A stretch of 64,000 nt of DNA from Atherinomorus stipes. Taxonomy: Eukaryota > Chordata > Actinopteri > Atheriniformes > Atherinidae. The stretch covers positions 409,454-473,453 of the forward strand of contig JALJCO010003102.1 of NCBI GenBank assembly GCA_023101725.1, in the 5' to 3' direction. Position 1 is the first letter of the stretch; every line of letters begins with the position of its first letter. The position numbers and the translations under genes were made by a program. Positions 34,128 through 47,100 of the stretch are shown here, in pieces. The notes below the pieces were generated by a model. It was not told where the DNA came from, did no database searches, and saw only the letters and a list, made by a program, of their open reading frames with translations.

Positions 34128-34705
34128 GGGCGCATTCACAAAGCTTTTTTGATTCGAATCAGAGTCCGTTTCCTTGGAAGGTCCGCTTCCTTAGGGGAGT
34201 TGTGAATGCGCAAACGGAACGAACAACCGCACTCGGTCCGCCTGCAAACTCAGGTCTCGGTCCGATTCAAGTAAACCAAAGACGAGAAGTGGACTACAAA
34301 TTGCATTGTCATTGTGGGTCAAACGTTGGACAACGTGGGTAAACGCTATGACAACAAACACGTGCGGGACTGCAGTACTGATAAAGATGGCTCGTGGTCA
34401 GACGTGGAGTTACGAGGAAGTAAAAGCTTTAATGGATATTTGATCTGATGAAAGCACATCCAGCTCCTCGTACAAAAATGTCGCTTTGAGGAGGGAACAG
34501 AGGTTGTGAGAACCTTCTTGTATGTGCATCTTGTCCTCGGCTACGGTGAATCTGACAGCAGCGCCACCTGAGATTCTCATTCTTGGCCCGTTTGGTTATA
34601 GTGCAACGTGAACGCGATCTCGGTCCCGAAGACCACCCCCACCCCCAACCGACCCGAGTCCCCAAACGGACCGAGACTCGCGGACTATGCTTTCTGAATG
34701 CACCC
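34128..34705 (+). mobile_element. Harbinger-type element, copy 2
   Basis: The ends GGGCGCATTCACAAAG and TTTCTGAATGCACCC are inverted partners, flanked by a perfect TTA on both sides (34125-34127 and 34706-34708), the target duplication of PIF/Harbinger elements. It is 578 bp and co-linear with copy 1. The Myb/SANT-like start (ATG at 34387, GQTWSYEEVKALMDI) is kept closer to the expected pattern than in copy 1, with EE in place of KK, but the following tryptophan codon reads TGA and the frame shifts soon after. Non-autonomous. The minus-strand open frame across it (34429-34737) is a by-product. Confidence 0.9.
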
Positions 34706-37700
34706 TTAATATACAGCAGGTAGAGTAAAGATGCCAAACTTCAATGACCAGGTTGGTGAGGTCAGTATTATAAACATGAATACCTGAGGAAAGTTAAAGG
34801 AAGGGAAAGACAGAGAAGAAGTTATAGAATTACAAGTGAAAGACAACACAAAGTTAATGGCATGCAATAACAGCATAAGTCTATGGAGAGTAAAAGAAAG
34901 GATAGCGGAGGAGAGGTGCTCAGTGCATCATGGGAGTCCCCCAGCAGCCTGGGGCCATAACAGCAAAACTGATAGATAGTCCAGGGTCACCGGAGCTGAA
35001 CCCTGCTATAGACTACAGGATATGAGGTGTGGTTTGAATTTTAGCTGCCAAACTATGTGCAATAGATTAGGAACAGCTAAATCTCATAGTCTAAAATCTG
35101 AATCTCATGAAGCCATTTCAATCTGCCATTTTCTTTTCCATAATGACTACCTAAAACAATGAATTGCCTAAACTGGTTTAAAAAATAGTTGTTTTCTTGT
35201 TTGTCTTAGCTTCACATTAAGAGGATTGTGACAGAATATTTTTTAATTTCTTCACTCCGATGTGTACCCACCCCCACCACCCCATCCTTATTTTATGTTA
35301 GATAATAAATGAATGAATAAATAGATAAATAGAAATAAAAAAGAGACAAAAAAAACAACATGAAAATAAAACTTAAAGAAAAAAAATTGTGATCCAAATT
35401 CAAATCAACCAATCAGGTTCCATAATGGCAATTTCACAATTTGAATTGCCATATAAAAATGTGTAAGCTCAGAGCTTTATGAGTATGAAATGTGTTTGCC
35501 CTTGCATGTGTTCGATTATTAAGATCAGCAAGACAGCAACTTACATACAGTATAAGTAGTTAACGAGACCTGCCTTGTGGGCATCACCTTGACTCATCTC
35601 TCCATAATAACTTCCTCAGCCATGTTTGCATTAAATGGAGCAGCTGCTTGTAACATCATCAGGAATTCCAGGGATCCTCTTGCAAATATTGACATGCATG
35701 TAATAGGGGAAAAAGCATCTTCAGCATATTTCCAGTCATTTCATGCTTTTGAACATTGTCAGAGTCTTGGCAACAGAAACTTCATGGTAGGCAACCTATG
35801 TAAAATTCCACTGTACAACTACTCAATGTGTTCAATTACCCATGATGCATCTAATCTTTGTCATCATTTAAATGTCACTGTATTATAAGCAATGTTCATG
35901 TTTCTGTGTATTCATAAATCACATGTAGCCAGAGGTGGCCACAAAGCTCGCATGCTGCTTAGGGGTTTGGTAGAAACCCATCCATAATTTCCCATGATGC
36001 AAGGTGAGGAGTGTGGGCATGGGACATTGCTCCTACAAAAATGCCCCATGCTACAGGGGGCAGATGTTTACTGACAGCCCCACAGAGGCTGCGAACAATC
36101 ACCCGCTACCACACGCTCCTTTAGGGGCCGTGCTGTTACATTAATGCATGGGGCTTCATCTCATTATTCATAGCTGCTTGACTCCAGGGGAAAACTGTTG
36201 GGATGGAGCCACTATGATAGCAAATGGAGACTGGGTCATCTTTAACATTCCAGGTGGTATGAAGCCAGAGGAGAACATAGCCCATAGAGAGCGTGCTGCA
36301 GCTCTGTGTCCCGTAAAATGGAAAGCATGTTTAAATATAGCTTAATCTGCACCAATTTCAAGGCAGGCCTATTGAATATAATTTGGTTTAATTGCCTCAG
36401 TGTCTCCATCTGCTTTTATCTGGTTAGCGAAAGATAATGGGAGTTAGCATAAGAAGTATTTCAAAATGGCTAATTTACTCTGAATAAACGAAAACAAATC
36501 ATCAAACTTCTTAACCAGGGAAGTCTAGGAAATAATGATTAATAATGAATCTTTCTTTTTCTTATTCACTTAAAAAAAAGAAAGAAAAAGAGAGATTTTG
36601 AGTCTACTGTATTTAGGTCTTTAAAAGAATTACCTAAAATGTACAAATGTATTGCTAAATGGCATAAACTTGTCAATGTAGTGATTATTATTGAGATGTT
36701 AGATTAATTTACATGTTTGATCACTTTACATTTCAATTCAGGGGCCAGTAATCATTATATGATGAATATCACATCCTGATACAACCTCTGTGTATAGCAA
36801 AATGCAAGAAATTCACATTTGACATTTTTATTTCTGAGCTTAACCAGACTTTACAATTGAAAAAAAATGCTGAAAACTTAGTTATTATTACAAAGGTAGT
36901 GCAGTCTGACTGTATCATACACTGCGCCTTCGTTGACATTTTTTCATCAAAGTAAATTAAAAAGCTTTAGTTGGAATCCTATTAAACTCAGTTTAATTCC
37001 AATTAACAACAAAGTCTAAAGGAGCTTTACACACAGTTCAATTTAATTCAGTTCATTGTAGTCTCGTTACAATCCAATCCACAATAGACAAGTTTGTAAT
37101 AATTGTTAACAAATGTAAACAAGTTCACATTTCTTAAGTATGTCTTAAAATTATACTGTTTGATCAATATTTTCAAATCGGTTTGATAGCATTGGCACAT
37201 TAATCACTAAGTCAAATCATGTTTGAATTATCTAAATATGCCAAGTGGCAAACTAATTTTCTCACAGGAACATTTCCAATTCATTGCAGTATCATCATTG
37301 TGCCTATTTTTATCAGACAGACTGGGGTGCGGCAGGGTGGCCTGAGGGCTCGTATGTTAAAGGAATTCACATTTTCTACATCAGTAACAAGAAGCAGCTT
37401 TTGAATCGTCACTTTCAAGTCTAACTCATTTGTTGTTTCACTGCATTTTATGCTTTTCATGATGTTTCACAGCATTGTGCTTCTATCATGACTTGCTTGA
37501 AGCTGACAACACAGGATCTTTGGCCTCAGCTCAGTCAATGGAGTCATAAAATTAGTGACTTTAAACAGTGAGGTGATGTTTTCCATGCGGTGTCTTGTAT
37601 TCCTGCATCTGATGGCAGTTTGGTGCTTGTTTTTCTTGACATTATGCTAAAATTACTGTAGAGTGTCATTACTTAAGAAAAGAATCGGCACAGCAACTAA

Positions 37701-37961
37701 TGATACGGAGCAAAAGAGTGATTTCAACATAGCCTCATCACCAACAGAAGGGAAAGATGGTAAGATATAGTAAAAATGTAGTTTCCCCGAAGTGTTTCAT
37801 TATCTATCCCATCTGAATTAACAAATGCTAATAATTTCTGACTAAATATAAAACATCAGGCTTGCCTAACATGAATGTATTGATGATTAGATTATTAAAT
37901 GATTCTTGTTTATTGTAAATCTAAAAACAATTAATACATTGATAGATGAATAAATAGATAA
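34706..37961. other. Long non-coding stretch
   Basis: No gene or repeat family recognised in 3.2 kb. An A-rich tract lies at 35300-35390. The segment 35935-36350 is less AT-rich than its surroundings and includes a 65-codon open frame (36148-36345) without motif; it is a reasonable candidate for a conserved non-coding block, but nothing here proves it. Confidence 0.5.
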
Positions 37962-38060
37962 AGCAAGGCTAATTTATTTGTACAGCACATTTCATTCAAG
38001 TGATTTTTATAAACTATTAAAAGCATTACAGGTGGCAGCAGATGAAGCATTTAAAAGTAC
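37962..38060 (-). mobile_element. L2 LINE tail remnant
   Basis: AGCAAGGCTAATTTATTTGT followed by ACAGCACATTTCATTCAAG matches the terminal part of the L2 at 26502. Only the last hundred bases or so remain. Minus strand by comparison with that copy. Confidence 0.75.
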
Positions 38061-40743
38061 ATGAAAATATAAACAAAAAAATATTAAGAGAAACAAAATT
38101 ATATTAGGGAATAGGAAAAATTGCAATGAAATAAACTAAAATAACTCGAATAAGATTTTTAAAAGAAGCAACATTCTGGATAAGTTAAGAGAAACCATGC
38201 AGATTCTATTAATTCTATTTATTTAAATAAACAAATAAATAGATTCAAAGCAATTGTGATTTTTTTCCAGCTTTAATCAATTTTGTTGTTTCAATATAAT
38301 ATATTTGAGATGATTCAAGTTATTTAGGTTGATTGAACTAATTTTACATTTTCCGTTAAATGAACTGGGTTTTTCAGAATATTTTGTTGTTTCAGTTAAA
38401 TCTGTTTTCATGTTTTTAACAAGACTGACACAAGGCAACACAAAGCAGTCAGTCCTGCAAGATTACAGCTAATGTTGACTCACCTAACCCCATGCACAGT
38501 AGTCAAGTTTCCAAATCAACATTGCTCCATGCTACAAGAAACCACGGCATCATGTGGAAAATTGTTTAATGCTTTAATGCTCATTACATGAGGAATTTTT
38601 GCGTTCACAACGTACGTGACTTGAACTCAGCACAGCTGTCTCAGCATGTTTATTTGGGGAACAACAGTAAAGCGATGAGTGTGAAGCTAATCGTTTTTGC
38701 TTTCATATGATTAGTTAGATTAAATTGTTGCTGTTGTGTTGCTGCTAATGTCAAACTCCTGCCTGAGTGACACATATAATTACCCAGCACTGGATGGATG
38801 ACTGAAAGCTACATCCTCCTGCATGCCCTGCAAGAGTCCCCACATTACAACATCAAGGCAGAAACTGTGGAAAATGAGCTCGAAGAGTAGAACAAAAACA
38901 GAAATGGAGACAGAGAGAATCAGGTTAGCATGCCATCCATACCTCAGACTACACCTTCACTGATATTATATGACTGGAGTGAAGACTGCATGAGGAGGAT
39001 GTATCGAACAGATGCAGCAAGACTGTATTATGTTGACTGCAGCAGTTGGCATGAACAGCTTAGAAAGACCAGAAAGAAGAGTTTTCCTTCCTGCCTCTCT
39101 CCACAGAGTTTAATACCTCAAATTTAATTAGAGGCGGTCAGAGGAGCCTAATCAATCAACAGATACCGGTATACGCATGTAGAGTAGCTTCTGTTGTTAT
39201 TTTCAATCCATGTGCAAACACAAAGGTGGACTTCTCTCCTTTCTTGAGGGGATTTAAAAGATAAAACTTTGGGCTTTGCGAGGGAAGGTATGCAAAGCAA
39301 CAGAACAGACATTTCTTGAAAAGAAGGTGTGAACTAGAAAATTGACTTGAAGAAATCACATCAGCGGGGTAGCAGAAAATTTTAAAAAATGGATTGAATC
39401 AAGCTTTAAACTCAGCAAATACAAGAAAATGTTTGTGGTAATCATCAGCCGACTGGATTGAAATGTGATTGTTTCACTTTTTCATTTAGTTTACTTTTAT
39501 TCAGTTTATCTGCTCACTTTACAAGTGATTTTCTTTTCCTTATTTTGGATTTCAACATTAGTAAAGCCAGGTAATTCCCTTGATGTTTAAAAAGGGGGGG
39601 GGGGGGGGGGGCTCTTTTATGTGCTTTTATATCCCTCGTAGTTTTTATTCCGAAAACATTGTTTTTGTGATACTTGTAAGCAGAGGTAAACAAATGTGCC
39701 TGCTCTTACATGATGCTACAAAGTCTTTCTTTCCTCTGCATAAAGAACCCACTAAAGGACTCACTGCACTTCCAAGTCAGTCAGAAATCCCAAGACAGCT
39801 TCAAGGAAAAGGTTCTGACCGGTTCATTGGGAGACTCGAATGTGAGCCCAAGGGCTTCCATAACGAAAAAAAAGATGCAGAATACAACATTGTTAGAGAC
39901 CTTTGATGAACTGTTTGGCACAGATGAGTCAAGCAAGTGAAAAACAGCCAGGCCCTCTGAGATGAGAACAGAGTCGTGTTACAGTGGTGAATATTTTAGC
40001 ACATCACATAAAGATAATTCTTTTTGTCTGTCCTTTTTTTTTCAACCTGTGGCCAGGATCCATTTAGGAAATGTACTGCCTAAAAGTCTTCTTGATGGCT
40101 TAAAAGTCAAGATTTGGGCTAATGCTTAACATTGGTGCAAATGCATCCCCCAATCTGCACTTTTACCTGCCTTTTGCCTGACTGTTCTAACAGTCTGAGT
40201 ACTCTCTTTTGTCCTCCGGATATGTAAGTGCTTTTAAAGGCTCTTTGAATACAGGTGTATTTTTAAGGTGCTAAAGCAATTAAAGATATGAGAGCACAGC
40301 ATATATTTTTCTTAAAAATAGAAGGCAATTAATACATATAATTGGCCGTGAGCAAGGTTGGTCACTTAAATATGCAGTGGTTATACAAATGAGTGTTGCC
40401 ACAAGGGAACTGCAGTGTGTGGATTTAAAAAAAAAAAAAAGCCTCCAGCATTATGTTCCAAAGATTTCTGACGTCTGTGATCTTGGTATTGGATTTAATA
40501 TGGTTTTGCTTTGGTCATGAAAAACACAGCACCGTAACATGTCACTTTATGGGGACTTTGGATAGCTGATGCCTTCAGTAGCTTTGAAATAATAATTATG
40601 TGATCATTTTATGTACTGAAGTGGGGTGCTATGGTGGTGCAGATGCAAGCACACTTGCCCGACAGGAACTTTATATGTCCCCCATGCATACTTGGGTTTT
40701 AAGCAGCTGCTCTGTTACTGCTAATGTAAATGTTTGCCCCGTA
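38061..40743. other. Non-coding stretch with an unassigned open frame
   Basis: No gene recognised. Eighteen G in a row lie at 39594-39611. The plus-strand frame at 39710-39940 ends with MQNTTLLETFDELFGTDESS, which looks more protein-like than most chance frames, but no family comes to mind and no clear splice sites frame it. Confidence 0.45.
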
Positions 40744-40960
40744 TACAGCCGTGGCCAAAAGTTTAAAAATCTGACAAATATTAATGTTCACAGAGTCTGG
40801 TGCTTCTGTTTTTATGATAGTAATTTGCATATACTCCAGAATGTTATAAGGAGTGATCAGATGAATTGTAATTTATTGCAAAGTCCCTCTTTGACATGAA
40901 AATAAAGGTGATCCCCAAAAAGTCTTACTGCAAGGACCAGCTGATATTATTTCAGTGGTT
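40744..40960 (+). mobile_element. Tc1/mariner terminal fragment
   Basis: It starts TACAGCCGTGGCCAAAAGTTT and continues AATTTGCATATACTCCAGAA and GTGATCAGATGAATTG, a sequence I recognise as the end of a Tc1-like family common in ray-finned fish. The transposase and the other end are missing. Confidence 0.78.
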
Positions 40961-43449
40961 TTCCTGTTAAAAGTGGGGTTGATTATGTTTTCCAGGAGCA
41001 TTTTTTATTATATTGCTTAAAATCTCTTCATATACATGAATATACAAGTAAAAGTGAAATATTTGCTAAGACTGTGACAAAAAGAGCCAAAACTAAGACA
41101 TATTAAGTTATTTTCTGGCCCCTTTGTGGCGGCAGGGCTCTGTGAACACCATGCATATGCCTTTGGGCACTTTAATAATGAAGACAGTCTCAGCCATCTC
41201 TGCTCAATTTAAGAAAACATAAAAGAACAGCAGACTCATGGAAAGTTGCATGGAAGGCTGCCTTTCATTGTTTATTGCGAGTTTGCTCCACTACAGCGAT
41301 GGATATATTACAGATTTAAATTTCACTCGTGCCAGCTTTGAGGCAGGTGAAGCACACAAAGCCATCAGTCAGTAAGCAATCATTTCAGTCTTCCATGTTG
41401 AAAGTGAGACAGCTCCCAGATCAATACTACATTTCCTCGGTGCAGGGACTCAGCAAATATTCCCAAAGGATCACACAGGGGCGATTGTACAGAGGCTCGA
41501 TACGGTGCAGATACTTTGTCAGTCAAGGTGGACGTGTCCTTTATCCACGTTTTGACTGTATGACATCTGATGGCATGTCTGCAAGTCAATTCATTCAATA
41601 AAATGCTGTTTGGAGGTACTTCAAATGAAGGGACACTTTAATGCTTCAATTCACTGACTAGATTAAGCAGTATGTTGTTCTGTAATCCACTTCCAGAGTG
41701 CTGGATTACTAAGAAATTAGGTAAGTTACTTAAGAATGAAAACTATCATTTTAATAAGGAAAGCACACCGGCATCAACCCATGAGCAGAGACTCATTTCA
41801 TTTTTATATTATCATAAAATAGGAGAGTAAAGATTAATTTCTATTCAAGAAGAAAGAAACATATGCTTTAAGAATGAGTAGTTACAAAGAAGAGAAGCTA
41901 TCAACTATTCAGGTGTGATAATCTTCCAGGAAGCTGTTGAAATTCAAATCTTCCAATTTATCTGTGTCTTTCTTCGTGTTTTTCTGAGTTAAAAGCGTCC
42001 CAATTGTTAAACCGGTCACGTTTTTCTATTCCCTGCTCAGCCAGTTACAAAAAAGAAATGTGATCCAATAACTGAAAATGTGATTTAATGAACCTTTTTC
42101 TGTGCTCAGTCCAGAAGACTGGGATGTAGATTACTGTAATGAATAAGAAGATAAAGCTCTCTTCAAGAGAATGTCACCAAAACGTAGATGATGCCCTGAA
42201 AGCTGTATAAGTGAGTTTAATTCATCACGGTCTATTACAACATGGACAAGCTTTTATGATCAAGGCAATGACCCGTTTTTCCAAACAACTACTCAGCATG
42301 TGGTTTGAAGACACTGTGGGAGTGAAAATGTATTGGGCTTGATTTATTGAGTGCCGTGGAAATTTCTACAACGAGCTTTGCAGTAATAACATGCAAACTA
42401 CATTCTGATCTGTCTCTGCGTAATGTGAGCTTTTGCTCAGTTTTACTTCTTCTCAACATTAATTTCCATGTAGACTCCATTCATTACAATATGATGCTTA
42501 GACTCAAATTTGTAATATTCACTCAGAGGGACACTTATTTGTCAAGATATTTGAAGATAAGAAGGGAAATCCGAGGATGTTCTTGTTGGAGATATGGTCG
42601 GTTAAAGATCAGCTACATCCTCTCTGCACTTTTTTTCTCTGTTATTTGAAACGGAAGCTGTTTGTGGTTAAGACGTCTTCATGTGAGAGATCTGTGTCTG
42701 TATGATGCAAAGCCTCTGTTCCAGCGATCTGTAAGTCTTGTGTGATGTCTTTGTAAAGTTCATTAGCAAGTTTTTCTTTCTTTATTTTCATTTATTTCCC
42801 CACAATTTTATTTCTTTCTCTTGATCTGCAGCTTTTCTTGTAGATTGAAGTTGTAGAATTTCAAATTCATTTTTTCAAATAGATCAGAATTCTTTACAGC
42901 AGTGTTTTGGGATTAGAGTGCTAAAAATCAAGTGTCAAACCTTGTTAACATGGCCATAAGATGCTTTTTATGTAGTACAAGACATATCATTAGCAAACTC
43001 AGCCATCAACACTATGATAGTGAATTTCTGCTTTGATTCCGCTGAGCACCACCAACAGATTCAGAGATTTGAGGTCAGACAGGTCATGTGTTCCTTGGCG
43101 AAGACTGGAGGAGATGACCCTGAATATTTTTGAGGTGGGACTGTTATTTTGCAGGCAGCGAGGAGCTGATGAAATGAGAATCTGGAGCAAGGTACATGGA
43201 ATAAGCCAGAGGCTAGCTATAGGAGACTTGGCCAGGCTGATTGACCAGTCACAACCTGCTGCTGGTGAGTGGAGATGTGGGCCAGGTCAGATAAGCTTTT
43301 CAATGAATTCTCATTAAGTGAAAGAAGAAAAGGGTAATCATACTGAAATAATTTTTTTGTTTTTTTTTTTTCACTTTAAACTTTCAAATGTTAAAATTAG
43401 AAGAATCAAAGTAAGTTTTTTCAAGGATTAATAGTTGTTAGAGACTTAA
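40961..43449. other. Non-coding stretch
   Basis: No gene recognised. Overlapping open frames at 41329-41601 and 43033-43317 show no motif. Near 43145-43195 a TTATTTTGCAG and a later AAGGTACAT resemble a splice acceptor and donor around a 36-base segment, too little for an exon claim. Confidence 0.5.
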
Positions 43450-44176
43450 AGGCATATGCTACCCCTGTGTGAAATTCAGCCTCCCCCTGCAGTCCCTGAG
43501 TTGGACAAGTGGGCAGAAGCATTTTCTAGCATTTTCTAGCCGACCCAGTCATTCTCTGAATGTGGCAGCACTGACTTTAGCTTAGTTTAACATAGTACAG
43601 TGGCTGTAATCTGGTGTTTCCAACTAGCACCACTTGGTGAAAGTGAACTGATTATCTTGAGATTTTTTCCACTATGTTTTGTGACCCCCATATTCTGATC
43701 GAGTACAAACAACAAGCTGATTTCACATCAAAGGAATGACTAGCGGCATTCAATAGCTGCAGAAGTACAAGTGAATCACAGGCGAGGCATCGCGGATAGT
43801 AGCAAAGGCAGCACACAGCATCCCCAACTTCCACAAACAGGTGTGCTACTATCCACGGTGCCTTGCCTGTGATTCGCCTGTACTTCCGCGGCATATTTCT
43901 CCTATTGAATGCCGCCTTGTCAGTCTTTTTATGTGAAATTGGCTTGTCATTTGTGCTCCATCAAAACGTAACTGGGGAAAAAATCTCAAGTTAATTAATT
44001 CACTTTCGCCAAGTAGTTGGAAACACCAGATTACAGCAACTATGCTAAGCTAAGCTAAAGTCAGTTCTGCTAGATTCAGAGAATGACTGGGTCGGCTAAA
44101 AAACGCTTCCGCTCACTTGTCCAACTCAGGGGACTGTGGGGGAAGGCTCAATTTCACCCAGGGGTGGCATATGCCT
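43450..44176. mobile_element. Foldback TTAA-type element, complete
   Basis: TTAA stands on both sides (43446-43449 and 44177-44180). The ends AGGCATATGCTACCCCTG and GGGGTGGCATATGCCT are inverted. The arms pair along most of the element: TGAGTTGGACAAGTGGGCAG with GCTCACTTGTCCAACTCAG, CATTCTCTGAATGTGGCAGC with GATTCAGAGAATGACTGGG, and around the centre GGATAGTAGCA with TGCTACTATCC. About 330 bases per arm and a small loop near 43810-43840. The left arm has a tandem 13-base duplication (AGCATTTTCT twice, about 43520-43545). It is the same family as 23174-23720. No coding sequence. Confidence 0.9.
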
Positions 44177-44180
44177 TTAA

Positions 44181-47100
44181 AAGACAGGGTTTATTTTATA
44201 TATATGTTTAGAGCTCAGGATCTTTACCAGTGGTTCTCTACTGGTTTTGTTTGTGTTGGAAAATGTGGAATAAAAACTGTAAGAAAAATGAACAGCTGCT
44301 GATATTATCATCCTGACCTTTATTTTACACTTTGACCCTTGTTAAGAGTTGCTTCTCCTTGCACATAATAAGAATTGCAAAACAGGGTACTGTGGAGGGG
44401 AGGGCAAGCCAGAGAGTCTAGCAGAAATACAGTAAACCAAATTTGCTTCTTGAACAATTTAAATCATAAACATAGAACAGTACCATTCGCATAGTAAACA
44501 CTGTAAGTACTGTTTTCTCATCCGATAAACTTCACATTTGTCAGGAAAAGAATGAAAAACTAAACAAAGTTTGGCACAAAAAGGCCTTCATGACTCAAAC
44601 TGGCTAACACTTCTTACAGCAGAAGTGAGCATTGTCATGCCAGACAAAGCAGTGGTGTGCAAGCTGTGTAAAAACCACAGGTGGTAGCGCCCTCTAACAC
44701 ACACATACACACACACTTGAGTCTGTTGACTTTTTTCCCTTCTGTGCACACTATATTGCTAAGCAACACAATGATTGCTGAGGTCCTCTTCTAGAGAGCT
44801 AGTTTCAGTCCTTCAGTGACTAATGACACTGTACTGCAGTGCTCAACTATTTGAGCGTCATGCTGGGGAGTTATTTACTGTGCCAAGTTCCAAACAATCT
44901 GCCCTACATGCCTTACTTCCCATCTTCGCTCTGCAGTCCGCAATGCAACATGTTAAAAAATAAGTTACTGTACAACATAACTAACACAAACACAACTAGC
45001 TAAAAATGTATTCATGGATCAACCATTCTTAAATAGTTTTTTTTTTTGGTGTTGTTGTTAACTGGTAAGTCTAGATGCTTTTATGTGTGTCAAGGCGCAC
45101 AAACTAGTTATTCTCTTCATTTCTTTTCAGGGTGTTTCACCAGCAATTGCATTTACAAAGCCTCTCCAGCTTTTCTAGTCTTATTTCTTATTATTTTGTA
45201 GGGACCTGGACCTGAGAAAAGAAATGTGGGATTTTTAAAGAGAACATTAGGCTTGTAATGTGCTCTTTACACTTGGATCTGATTACCATAAAACTCTGAG
45301 GATCATTGATTCAAAATTAAATTCTCATGTCTGAAAATATCAAAACTTAGTTTTTAGAAACTTGGGACCTTAGTTCTTTTAAAGTTGCACCAGAATGTAA
45401 TATCAGGGTTTGATATAACAAGGTTTCTGGGGGGGGGGTTAATGCCAAAATTAGATTTCTAGCCAATGCTGCTGACATTTTCTGTGGATTAGTAGAACTT
45501 TGTTGGCAGGAAGACCATAAGTAGTTCAGCTACAGATAGCTTATATAATCAGAACTGAATCAGAGTTTATGCTTGACGTACTCAACAGCACAGATCAGTA
45601 CCCTCTTTTTCAAAGATGCTTACAATATTTATGAAGGTTTTTTTCAGATTATGTGCTACAAGGACTGAAAAAAAATAGAAACTAATGGCTGAAAGGTCAG
45701 TTTGTGGCAAAAGAAAGTGTGGTCGAGACATTAAAAGAATACAGGGAATATGCATTAAGTCTTAACGTGTTTGCAGGCTTCCTTAAAAATATTCATAATG
45801 CAACCTCTCTCTTCTGTATACCCTAGTGGTATATATAAAATCTTAACACCTTGATGCTTAGTCTGGGCTGGTGAGAAGGATCTTTCCCCACTGGCTTATA
45901 TTTTTGTTATATTACTCTCATCTGCTTGTATTTGAGAGGAGAATTGTATGTCGTGCACCCCCACATAATGTGTTTTATGACAGCTGTCATGTGTAAGGTT
46001 GCAATACAGTGTGAAAGGCAAACTTTCCCCTTAAGAAACCATTTTCAGGCCAAAAACAGAATGACTCAAGTATCTTTCCATCTGCAGAAAGTTTTCAGTG
46101 TAATATCTCAGTTGCAGAGATTTATCTTGAAACAGTCGTCAAAAATTTCCAACCAAATCCCTGCTGGCTTAATATTTTTTTTATATATATATAAATATAT
46201 TTTCATAGCACAGTGCACATCCTGGCATCTGTCCAGGCCTGAAATAAGGTTGATCCAAAAGAGACTCTGTGAGTCCCGTCAGCATCAGAGCTTTTCCTCA
46301 TGGCGATGCAAAAAGGTTATTTCCAGTCATGCAGGGATTGCACACTCCATTTGCATTTTTCACCTGAAGTCTCCTCACAATTGCTGGAATATTAGCAAAA
46401 TGCCTACACAAGCTGCAAGCAAAGAGCAGGCTATTATAGCTGGTGATAGCCTTGTAACCTCTTCAAGTAAACAAAGTCACAGACCTCCCAGTGTAGGAAT
46501 ACAAGTAATTTCCATCAGACAGGCCAGAGACACATATGAATTTTTATGTTACAGTATATTACTTATTATGATTGGTTTAAGTTATTTTGCATAATGCAAG
46601 GCAGCAAAGCCTCCAGGGGTTTTTGTGGAAGGAAGACGGAAATCAACCAAAGGTAATATACAACAAGAAATTAAAACGGCTTGCAAGAATTTAAAGACTA
46701 TATGTCAAAATGCTGAAAAACCTATGAGCATAAATGATTGAATAAACTATTCTCTTTATTTGAATCCTATACGCTTCAATGAGCTGCATCATTTTTAGAT
46801 ATAAAGGAGTTGCTATTGTTGTCAGCATGTTTCTATGTAAATACATAAAATGATTGTATACTGTAGCAGTTTGTTAGACATCCATGGTCTCCACAGGGTG
46901 ATTCCTGGTCCTGCTGTAAGGTAAGTTAAAATGCAAAACTGTTCATTCAGACTTAAATGTTGATTCATGAAACTGTGGGAATAACATTATCATTATATCT
47001 GAATTGTTACGATAATATGTAGAGGGCCAAATTTCAACCATACTTGATGAATTTCAGCGAATGACACCTATAGAGTCTTCTCTGCCTTCACAGACAGATC

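Noticed and set aside
45926..46594. 222-codon open frame on the plus strand
   Set aside because: Longest frame outside transposons, but it has no motif, crosses a TA-rich tract that gives FFLYIYKYIF, and has no promoter or splice context I can defend.
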